Shown here piece by piece: positions 12,430 through 21,300 of a stretch of 64,000 bases of DNA; position 1 is the first letter of the stretch; every line of letters begins with the position of its first letter. The DNA comes from Helopsaltes ochotensis. Taxonomy: Eukaryota; Chordata; Aves; Passeriformes; Locustellidae. The position numbers were made by a program, and so were the translations under genes. The notes below the pieces were generated by a model. The model ran no database searches, was not told where the DNA came from, and worked only from the letters and a program-made list of their open reading frames with translations. Where the stretch lies: NCBI GenBank assembly GCA_013400155.1, contig VXBM01001342.1, forward strand, positions 2,498 to 66,497, written 5' to 3'.

Positions 12430-13275
12430 TTGAAGAAGGATTGGCAGGCAAGTTAGCAATGGTGTTCCTCACGGACTGGTCTCAAGCCTGGTGTTAATCA
12501 AGGTATTGACTAATGATAGAGCCAAAATTAATGGGATTTGGAGGTGTCATCAAAAGAGGAAAACAGGAGGTCCCAGGAGAAGAATGAGTGACTTTGGGAC
12601 CATTTGTCTGTAAGCAAATGTGAGTTCTTGTAATGCAAACTCTGATAGAAAGCTGGTGGTTCTGTGTGGGAATTGGGATGTATTAATCAACCATAGGATA
12701 ATTCTGATGTCCTGATGATAAAGGTACATTCTGGGATCACATTTGTCAACTGAATTATTCCCACTGGTGACAAGGAAATGCAAATGCCACTGCAACAGGT
12801 TTTAGTGAGGCATTTCTTAAAATGCATTCTGTATTCCTTGTCCATAGGAGAAAGATTGATTCCAGCTGGAAAAGGTGCAGTGGAGGGCATCTGCTAGAAA
12901 TGATCTGGAAAACAGAGAATCCAGCTCCCAAAATGATTAAAGGAACGTGGATGGTGAGGTGGTGACAAAAAAAGGCAGAGAAAAATTAGATTCCTTCTCT
13001 ATAAATACACTGGTGTAAATACCAGAGAGGGAGAAGAGTTAAGTTAAATGACAATTCTGGCACAAGAACAAAAGGCTCTGACAGAGTTTAGGCTGGAAAA
13101 GAGCAGAATAGCTTCAAACCAAGGGAGGTGCTTGAAGAGCCTTCAAATGGGAATTGTGTAAAGGGCTAAAAACCTGATTGCTGTGAAGATGGAGCCTGAT
13201 AAATGTATTAATGGGATTATGCAATGTGGTTGGCTTCAGTATTAAGGGATCAAACTCTGGATTTCTGGTTCTGCG
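12430..13275 (+). mobile_element. Very old, degenerate CR1 LINE copy (end of ORF2 plus 3' region)
   Basis: Three landmarks occur in the right order on the plus strand. First, 'ggtgttcctcacggactggt' with 'attgactaatgat' near 12460-12515 matches the reverse-transcriptase segment of CR1 (VPQGS...NDI region) with decay. Second, 'ctggaaaaggtgcagtggag' and 'aaatgat' near 12866-12903 match the 'leucine-glutamate-lysine-valine-glutamine' stretch near the end of ORF2. Third, 'tttaggctggaaaagagcag' and 'gatggagcctgataaatgta' near 13088-13210 match the CR1 3' tail typical of older amniote families. Frames are broken throughout, and the middle part is barely recognisable. This copy is far more diverged than the other CR1s here, so it is probably shared with other birds or reptiles. 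Confidence 0.7.
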
Positions 13276-16200
13276 CTTTTGCAAATACACTTAAGAATCC
13301 TGCAGCTATGAAAAAAAAAAACAGGGAACGTTTACATTTTAAGAAATATTTTCATTCTGATTCAGCTTGGAGTGGGTTTCGCTGCTTCCAATGCACTAAT
13401 AACTGGATTGGGTGAACTGTGGAAAGGAGGAAGTACCTTCTGAGCTGGGAAAAAGCAGCAGCTGCCACCTGCTTCCTTATTTCAGTGGTTTTGGCGGCAG
13501 GCCTGTGCTACTTAGATACTTATTTTTTTAAATTTAAAGCCTTTTGTATAGTAAAGTTATGGCTTGAAATAGATTGTGCTCAGAACGCTGACAATTATTT
13601 ATTGTTATTTATCATCGTAAGGTGCTTTTTAAAAAACCTGCAGCACTTAAGGCACGCGAGTGTTTATTATCGATCTCGACGTTCTCGTTATTGATCCCCG
13701 TTCTCCCCATTTACAAATAGTCCCCAGATTTCTGGTTGCTTCACTAAAATCCCAATAAATAAGACCGAGTGCCTTTTTGTCAGAAGGCCGTGGTTATTTT
13801 ATCAAAGATGGGTGCCAGGCTATTTTAGCATGGTGTAACTTTGATTTCACGGGCACTTCGTGCTCAGGATTTCCATGCTTTTTATGCTTTGATTCAGCCT
13901 CAGTTCTCCAGCCTTGTCTGCCATTGAGAGCTGAGTCTTCCCCATCCTCTGTCCTTAAGCAGGAATATTCTTCCTGGAGGTCTCCATGATTCCAGAGGTA
14001 CACTGGAAGTAGGGGGGTTACAGGAGAACTTCAGATGCACTTTCAGACGTGGCTGTGGGATGTCAGAGCTCACCCTCTCTTGACCCCTACACTCTCTTCA
14101 TTCAGCAGCAGCATCTCTATTCAGCCTGAGGGCTTGACCCTGACTATCTCCCATCTCCAGCGTGCTCTCCTCGCTTCCCACGTGTGCTTCTGATCCACTT
14201 TCTCTATTCAGGATGCAAAGGGCAGATAGTTTTTCTTTTTTGGCTTCAAGGTCTTCTTGGAGCCTTGCAGCCATTCAGCCTCTCAAACTAGTTCGCTTAA
14301 TTACATCAACTTTTTGAAACGGAAAACCTTGCAGACCTGCTTTTATTTTGCTTAAACTGAGTCAATTTGTGGAAAACAGGCTTGAATTGAGTGATCACAA
14401 GTGGCTTTTATTACAGTATCCTCACTATTTGCCAAAAGTCTCCTGCAAAATCACCTCCCGTTTGCTCAGTGCCTGTTTTGTTCTGCGGTCTGTTGGCTCT
14501 TACATCCTGGACTTATAGGGCCCCACTGTTGGTATTTGTTCTTCCTTCTATATCTGGAATTTAAGACTCCCTTATCAGCCAGTTCCTCGGAGTATTTCTT
14601 TTTCTCTCGAGCCATTTTTAAAAGCTCTCTGCACACATCCAAACCCGACGGTGGGGTCTCCAGTGGACCTCTAGCACAATCCCAGCAGACAGCCTTTTAC
14701 AGCCTTTTCCCAAAGTGACTCTAATCCAGAACGATCGTTTTATGCCTGCTATCGCTTTGGATTTTTAGCAAACACAGATGATTCACTCAGCTCACAGAAA
14801 GAACTGTGGAACAATGTCCCAAAAGATTATTTAAATGGAGTTTTGGGCGTGGATTTGGGGTGACCATGAGTGGTACGCAGGCTTAAGGTCTGACTTTGAT
14901 GGGGGGCTTTGAAGGTGGGTGTTTTCCCCAGCCACCTGCAGACGTGTTTCTCAGCTGCCTTTACTACAGGATGCTGATAATTTCTAACAGATTGTTTTCC
15001 TGACGAGGAAGAATTATCCCTGGTTTGCATTGTGGGAGCTGAACCCTGGGAGAAATGGAACAGCTGGCTTAAACACACAGGTCTGTGTGAGCAGAGTCTG
15101 CGCTCCCCCAGTTGTTTCAAGCACTCTCAGCAATCTGGCAGCTTGTCAAGGCCCCTCAAATTGTGTGGACTCGAGGGTGAGCTGAAGTGCTGGAGCATCG
15201 CAGCCTCGAGTCTGGTAGCCTGGTGCAACAAGGCACACGCTGAAAATGATGCTTTTGTACTTCACCCAACTGCTTGGTTTGCAGTCACTTTTAATTTAAG
15301 TTTAGACGGTGCTGAGTGCTTAATTAAAAAAAAAAAAACAACCCTGCTTTTGGTAGACAAGAGTGTAATGCCTGAGCTATGCCACAGTTACAATATGTAC
15401 GTGTTTGGGGATTATGTTATAGACAACCAAAACGATTGTTTCTTTTTAACTTCTGTTTAAATAGAGTTCAAATGATGGAATATTTAGTAAAGCAGAATAA
15501 GCTGATGCCTGCCAGCTTTTTCATACCAGTGGTTACCAGATGTGTCTGTATTTAGAAGCCCGCCATCTGTTCCAGGGTGGAGTTTGGGGCTAGTCTAGGT
15601 ATTTGGATGTGTCTTCTTCCTTGGGTATCTCTGGAAAACTTCAAAGCATCTGTGCTGAGATGAAGGGGAAGCATGGTTAGCTGTAATACTCCAGGAATTC
15701 AAGGGAATTTTCCAGAAATGCAGCTGATTCCTAACTGCAGCAGGGCTTGGAAGGGGAAGGAGCCTTGAGGAGAGAGGCAGCGCTGGTATTTTGTGTCGTT
15801 GCTCAGCCATTGCCAAGACCCAGTTGGAGTTTTGCTTGGCTGTCACCAGGCTGGGCTGCTGCTTCCTGCTTTGGATTCCGTGGAGTCCATGGAATTTCCA
15901 GGAGTATTGCAATATGGAAGTTTCTTAGTGGGATTATAAAAAATTCTTTCTGTAGAGAAGTTCTACTTAGATATGTTTTAGATCATTTCTTTTGATGCTG
16001 GGTTGGTGTGGTATTACTGTGAGCTGTTACAGAGCAAGAGGGAAACCTTCTCTACCTTTGCCCTCTCCCACCACGCCCAGCTCCACCAAAGCCAGGAGTG
16101 ACCTGGCACACTGCAATTAATTTTTGGCCATTTTGGGGATGGGGAAAAACATATTTTGATCAACAAACTACTTGTGAAAAAGACTCACCTAGTACTGGTA

Positions 16201-16422
16201 ACAGCCTTTGGTTGACAGTGATCTGGGACATACTGGGAAGGAGGGAAAGCTATATGTGTCTATATCCATCCAGTATCTCATGGTTTAGTTGTCACCACTG
16301 CCTTTATCTCTCAGAACTTAAATAATTGTTGCTGAAATAGGAAGATGAGCCTTTTAGAAAGCTTGTGAAGAAAAGAACTCAGAGTGGTTATGAATGGTTT
16401 TATAAACAAAGCATTGTGGTAA
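13276..16422. other. Unique-looking non-coding interval
   Basis: This stretch has mixed composition with an AT-rich block at about 13500-13720. A 12-base coincidence with a known microRNA there was rejected. No exon, repeat family or RNA gene could be supported. Short A runs occur at 13310 and 15325. Confidence 0.5.
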
Positions 16423-16486
16423 TGGAGTTGGAAAAAGATGATTTTTAAGGTCCCTTCCAACCCATGCCACTATTGATTCTGTGATA
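16423..16486 (+). mobile_element. Short CR1 LINE 3'-tip fragment
   Basis: Only the last ~60 bases of a CR1 are recognisable: 'ggagttgg', then 'tttttaaggtcccttccaac' followed by 'cccatgccac' and 'tgattctgtgata'. The start is set where similarity fades. It is a strongly 5'-truncated insertion with no coding content. Confidence 0.8.
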
Positions 16487-18003
16487 ATACAGTCATTTAA
16501 TTAATTTATCTAGAATGTTTGTCCCTAATCAAGCATGTGGCAGTGCAACTCGACATACTCAGAGTGTGACCCGTAATATTCCATCCCAAACAAATGCTTC
16601 TACTCCATTTCTTGCCCAATGATTTTTCTTTCACAAAGCCAGGTAAAATAAAACCAATAACTGTGCCCTCATTAACAAGGGAACAGGCATTTCTTTTCCT
16701 CATCCCATTTAACCACCAGGACAGTGTCCTCCAGCATCTTTCCAAAAGCTTCCACTAGTTTTATGAGCTTATTTTCTTTTGCTATCAGGAGCTGTTTCCT
16801 CCATGCAGGAAGCTGACAGTTCATTGTGCTTGTGCTTTGGATCCTAGCTGGGGCTGCACCAGGTCCAAAGCAGAATTAGGATTTGGGAGGGAAGGGTCTG
16901 TGTGTCCATTCCTGTGCTGACTTTTCCTTTCCTGCTCCTGCCAGGAGTTACTGCTCCTGGGTGTTTCATTTCATGTTCCAGCCCTTGCCATGCTTTATGG
17001 CCAGCAGTGGGGTGTATTGTTACAATACTCCTCATGCCCACGGGGTCTTCAAAGGGCTTTATTTAACTGTACTGAGATGCCTTTACCTACCACTGAAATG
17101 CAGCTACTTAAGCTGCAAAGCCTGGCAGCTGCTGCAACAGCAGGAGCACGACCAGGCCACTGCTTTTATGTCATAAAGTAAGGGAAGAAAAAAAAAATCC
17201 ATATCCATTAAAAAACTGCAGGGAAAATGTAAATTGTCAGAATATAATTATCTAAACTGGAGTTTGGCCAGCATTCCACATTAACATTTCCTCTCGTGAA
17301 GCCGTGGGATACCTGGTGGCCAAAAGCAGTCGGAGTCTCAGCAGGATTAAAAACTGAGCTTTGCTGTGTAGTTGTTCCATAGTGGCTGAGAGATGTAGAT
17401 AATCTAGTTAGCACCTACAGCACCCTGGGGCTAAAAAGTGGCTGAATCCTATGAAATCCAATAGGAGTGTCTGAGGTTAAGAGTGCGGTCTGAAAACATT
17501 CCATGGAACTTGTAAAATCCGCAGATGGTCCGACCTTGGTACCGTCTGCTGTGGAAGGGAGGAGAAAGAGATTAAAAAAGATGTACCAAAAGGATTGCAG
17601 CAGGGAAAAGTTGGAAGCTCAGGATCCTCCCTGCCATCCTTGTTCCATGTGTTTCTGAGGTTTATTTCAGGCCATGGAAGTGTGCCATGAAAATGTGCAT
17701 TAGCTGGCTCTGAAACTCCTGAATACCTGCTTGCAATGACTCAGTGTAATTTAGAGCAGATTGGAGACACCGGGATGCAAGACATGCTCAGGAGGAAGTG
17801 GGATGAGCAAGAGGGAATGTGGTGGGGGTAAGGAAAAGAGGGGAAGCGGGCACCATTTACGTAGAGAGTACACAAAGGTGTGATGGCATTCACTGTGTTC
17901 AGCTGCAGCTGCCAAGTGTAGAGAAACTCGAAAGGTAATAAATAGAAGGGATGTTCCCAGCCTGAAATGATACAGAGGTGTCTAAAGAAGTCGTTCCGTG
18001 AGC
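16487..18003. other. Unique-looking non-coding interval
   Basis: I see no repeat, exon or RNA gene in this 1.5 kb between two CR1 fragments. The open frames are short and lack splice or polyadenylation context. Confidence 0.5.
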
Positions 18004-18240
18004 AGAATCTCACACTGCTTTGGGTTGGAAAGGACCTGAAAACTCCTCCAGTGCCACCCCCTGCCATGGGCAGGGACACCTTCCACTATCTCAAGTTGCT
18101 CCAAGCCCCATCTCCAACCCGGCCTTGGACACTTCCACGGATGGGGCAGCCACAACTTCTCTGTGAATTCTATTCCAGGGCCTCACCACCCTCACAGGGA
18201 AGAATTTCTTCCTAAAGGTTGGACAGAAGGCCAATATCTA
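18004..18240 (-). mobile_element. CR1 LINE 3' fragment, minus strand
   Basis: In plus orientation it begins with 'agaatctcaca' and 'gggttggaaaggacctgaaa', the complement of the CR1 3' tip. It runs through 'ctgccatgggcagggacacc', 'ttgctccaagcccc', 'ccttggacacttcc' and 'gcagccacaacttctctgtg', ending after 'gaatttcttcctaaaggttgg'. This is the standard avian CR1 3' region. The copy keeps about 235 bases, is 5'-truncated and is non-coding. Confidence 0.93.
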
Positions 18241-20099
18241 AACTGGGACTGCTTTTTAGGTGGCTTTGCTTTACATCTGCATGTTTCCCTAGAGCAGGAT
18301 TAGTGTTTTTTAGTCCTCCATCCCGTCAGCTTCAACTCAAGGTCACCATGGAGTTTTCAAGTCTCTAACAGGACTGGCAGTGTGATTTGAGTCTGTTCTG
18401 TTGGGAAAACAGGTTTGGAAGTTGATAGGAGTAAAAGGTTTTTCCTTGCCAGGAAAGTGTCAAGCAACTTTATTGGCAACTTATTTTCTTGTTTAAATAA
18501 TTATTAATCATAGGTTATAGACCCTGCCCTTTAGGATCCATTTCTGATGTGGAAATTTTATGTGTATATGAGAAAATAAAAGTCCAGATGGCAGAAAAGG
18601 TGGGAAATGAGGGTATCTGAATACAATAATTTTTCTTTTGGGATGAGCAGAAGGCAGTGGAGCAGTGGATTTTTCACTTGTTAGAAGGGAAGCTGAAAAC
18701 TCCTCTTTAAAACCAATTCCTGTTAGAGGAAGAAGGGGAATCACAGAGAAGGGGATTAAATCTGAAGGCACCTCTGTCAATGTAATCTGTAATAGCCTTG
18801 ATAGTGCCTCCTGAAAGGGAGACCTGCCAGACCGGCTGCTGATCCTGACAGCTTCTTTTCTTTTGGGAGTTGGGAGAAGAATTGTTCTCTAGAGCTATAC
18901 CTGAAGTGCACATTCTCCACTGGTGTTTATTCCTTGGTGAGGACCTGAAGGGAATGATTTTCTCCCTGTTTCCTCCTGCAGAGCTCCAGGTAGATCAGGG
19001 TGGAATACAAAACCCCAAGCCGTGGCACAGTGGGAACAGATGTGTGTGGTAGGACAATGTGGGTGTATTCAGTGATTTGAATGTTAATTTAGTCTTTATA
19101 CTGTGCCATAGTCATACTCTTTTTTAAAATTTTTGTCCTGATAAAATATAAAAAGTATTGTTTCTCCAAGCCTTTGAACCTGCAGTACCTATTCAGACCC
19201 TTCTGTACAGCACGTTCCCTGTGGCGAGATTGGATTTTGTATCGCTTATCAAAGGGCAGATCTGTGCCCCCACCTCACCCCTCACTGCTTTTTCATCTCA
19301 GAATAAAAGTTAGTTTCTCCTTGCATCCCTTACACATGTGTAAATGACTGTTAAAAAGTGCAGAGCGATGGAAAAGTGGTTTTTCGCTGTTTTGAAGTGC
19401 TCATGTTTTATTAAAGCTGAGATTCCTGGAGCTTTTTTTGGCCAGAAACACACCACCCCCTTTACTCCTAGAGATAAGCCCCCATTTCTTCCTGTAAAAA
19501 AGTCTCTAATTCCCCCAAAGTTGTCATATTGTCTGCTTTGGTGTGGGATTTGATTGCCATAGATACAAATGCCTTTCACGGAGCTCCTAATACATAAAAT
19601 TAGAATGCATAAACAGAGGACTGGACCTGTGTGATGTGGTTTTGTTGTGAGAAGATGCTGGCACTGTTACTTGCCTTTCCCCCCCCACATTTATTTCTTC
19701 ATTCCTTTCCCCCCCCCTTTTGCTTCATTTACCATCTGTTGCATGCTATGTTTAGTGCTAGTCGCTGATTTCTACACGGCTCGTCTGACTTCACAACATT
19801 TAACCACCGATGCCATTCGCACCAACCCTCCAGCATGGATCTGGATGTTATTTTGTAACAAATTCCAAATCATAGTGGTATTTTGGTATCTAATGATCAC
19901 TTTCCCACAACACAGTTGTTTTCCTAACCCCTTTTGCCAGGAGGCACCTGGACGTCCACACCATTATAGGGCTGAGGCGTGACGGAGCTCCACGAGGGCA
20001 TCGTCATGGGGTTCCTGGTGGGATACGCAGCACCGCATGGACTGGCTGAGCTCCAGGGGGACACTGACAGGGTTTTAGGAGGACACATAGGGCTGCTTG
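18241..20099. other. Non-coding sequence leading into a CpG island
   Basis: This is ordinary AT-leaning sequence with pyrimidine-rich runs (poly-C/T near 19675-19725). No repeat family or exon is supported. The minus-strand frame at 19924-20169 begins inside the CpG island at a good initiation context and is discussed as a finding. Confidence 0.5.
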
Positions 20100-20150
20100 C
20101 CCACAGCGCCGGGCTGCGGTTGCCCCTTCGAGGCAGCATCGGACACTGAC

Positions 20151-20161
20151 AACATGGCGGC
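20151..20161 (+). promoter_or_regulatory. YY1 binding site
   Basis: AACATGGCGGC matches the AANATGGCGGC consensus of the zinc-finger factor YY1 exactly. In vertebrate CpG-island promoters this motif tends to lie just downstream of the transcription start and often overlaps the start codon. Here the plus-strand ATG opens a five-codon frame only. On the minus strand the same bases provide GCCGCCATG ahead of a 26-codon frame. Confidence 0.6.
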
Positions 20162-20217
20162 TCCCCCATGAGGGGAACGGAGGGTGTGAGGCACCGGGGG
20201 CGCGCGCCTGCCTTTTA

Positions 20218-20226
20218 GGCGGGAAA
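20218..20226 (+). promoter_or_regulatory. E2F-type site
   Basis: GGCGGGAAA is a full match to the E2F consensus (complement TTTCCCGCC). It lies between the YY1 and NRF1 sites inside the CpG island, which supports a regulatory reading over chance. Confidence 0.5.
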
Positions 20227-20243
20227 ACGCGCCCGGGCGCGGC

Positions 20244-20254
20244 GCGCGTGCGCA
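20244..20254 (-). promoter_or_regulatory. NRF1 site
   Basis: The complement of 20244-20254 reads TGCGCACGCGC, matching the palindromic NRF1 consensus YGCGCAYGCGC. NRF1 sites are strongly enriched in CpG-island promoters of broadly expressed genes. The surrounding run of CG repeats makes a chance match more likely than usual. Confidence 0.5.
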
Positions 20255-20343
20255 CTGGCGAGAGCCGAGCTGGGGGGAAGCTTCGGCTGTTCCCGGCAGG
20301 TTCCGGAGGCGAGAGTCTCGCTGCTCCCCGCCCTTAACCTTTC

Positions 20344-20447
20344 GTTTATCTCCGCCCCCGCTTCGCCTATCTCCGCCCCTACTTCGGCTATCTCCGCCTC
20401 TCTTCGTTAAGTTCCGCCGCCACTTCGGTAACTTCCGCCGGTTCGGT
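20344..20447 (+). repeat. Five degenerate copies of a ~21-bp TCCGCC/CTTCGG repeat
   Basis: Units at 20344-20365, 20366-20387, 20388-20406, 20407-20428 and 20429-20447 each contain TCCGCC followed by a short pyrimidine stretch and TTCG or TTCGG. The first three share 'tatctccgcc'; the last two carry 'gttccgcc' and 'acttccgcc'. The CTTCCG words in the last units are ETS/GABP-type sites (20431-20439). The array sits inside the CpG island just upstream of a good ATG context at 20453. It may be a multiplied promoter element. Confidence 0.75.
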
Positions 20448-20830
20448 CGGAAATGGCCGAAGACGTGCGAGACCCAGCGGTTTAAGGGGAGAAGATCGGC
20501 CGGCTTCTCGGAATAAACCAACTGTGTCCGGCCCGTGGGGGGGGGGGAGCAGGGGAGGGCGGACGGAGCGGGAAGACGAGGCAGCGGCTATGGCTCCCCC
20601 CCCAGCCACTCGCGGCTCCGCCGGGAGGGCGAAGTGAGGGCGCCGAGAGGTAGGAGCGGACCGTACCACGCACGGGGAGAGGGGGAGGAAGGTGGGAGAG
20701 CGGTAACACACACACCCCCCTACCCCAGGAACCCCCCCCGCCGCAGCCCGTGGGGCCGGGTAAGGCGGGAATGGTACAGTCCGGGGGAAGCCCCCTGGAG
20801 CGGCGGCGTGGGGGGTGCTCGGCTGGCGCG

Positions 20831-21130
20831 TCCCTGAGGGGCAGGAGGGGGGCGCGGGGTCCCTGAGGGCCGGCGGAGCTCTGAGCAGGGGTCCTTCAAG
20901 GCTGGGGGGGCTGCGAGAGAGGTCCTTCGAGGGTGGGGGAGCCGTGAGCGGGGCTCCCTCAGGGCTGGGGGCTGTGAGCGGGGGTCCCTCAGGGATGGCG
21001 GCACGGTGGGGAGAGGTTCCTGAGGGCTGAGGCGTCTATGAGGGGGTCGCTCAGGGCTAGGGGCACGGTGCGGGAGCTCCCTCAGGGCTGGGGGTTCCTT
21101 CAGGGCTGGTGAGGCTGTGAAGGGAGTCCG
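20831..21130 (+). repeat. GC-rich minisatellite, ~31-bp unit, about ten copies
   Basis: The anchor word TCC(C/T)TCAGGG or TCCCTGAGGG recurs at 20831, 20860, 20892, 20923, 20955, 20985, 21018, 21047, 21078, 21096 (partial unit) and 21127, a period of 29-33 bases. Between anchors the units carry G-rich spacers such as 'gctgggggctgtgagcgggg'. Similar but irregular units continue to about 21290. The long frames on both strands here are by-products of the repeat: the unit length is not a multiple of three, so any encoded repeat shifts frame. Confidence 0.85.
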
Positions 21131-21300
21131 TCACCTCACAGCGTGAGAGGCACCGTGGGGATGTCACTCTGCGAAGGGGGACCCCCACAAGGCTGGGAGA
21201 GAGTCTCTCACAGCATGAGGGGCATGTGGGGGGGGGTCTCACAAAGTGAGGGACACTGTGGAGGGGTCCCCACAAGCCTGGGGACCCTCATGGCAGAAGG

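Larger units (their letters stand above)
20100..21300. promoter_or_regulatory. CpG-island promoter region, direction unproven
   Basis: CpG dinucleotides are far denser here than anywhere else in the window, especially at 20190-20270 and 20430-20800. The island has the usual housekeeping-type sites in its left half: YY1 (20151), E2F (20218), NRF1 (20244) and ETS-like (20431). No TATA box is obvious. On the plus strand, plausible splice donors follow at about 20637 (gtgagg), 20651 (gtagga) and 20760 (gtaagg), fitting a short first exon transcribed rightwards. A short plus-strand frame with good initiation context starts at 20453 and stops after ten codons, so any coding would need splicing or the frame is an upstream ORF. 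The leftward (minus) direction also has an initiation-like ATG at 20156, so bidirectional activity is possible. I cannot name the gene. Confidence 0.75.

Noticed and set aside
13647..13658. ttaaggcacgcg, identical to the first 12 bases of microRNA miR-124
   Set aside because: The following bases diverge, and no complementary arm that could form the precursor hairpin is present within 100 bases on either side.
20720..21030. Proline/arginine- and glycine-rich frames with peptide repeats
   Set aside because: They are generated by the 31-bp minisatellite, whose unit is not a multiple of three.
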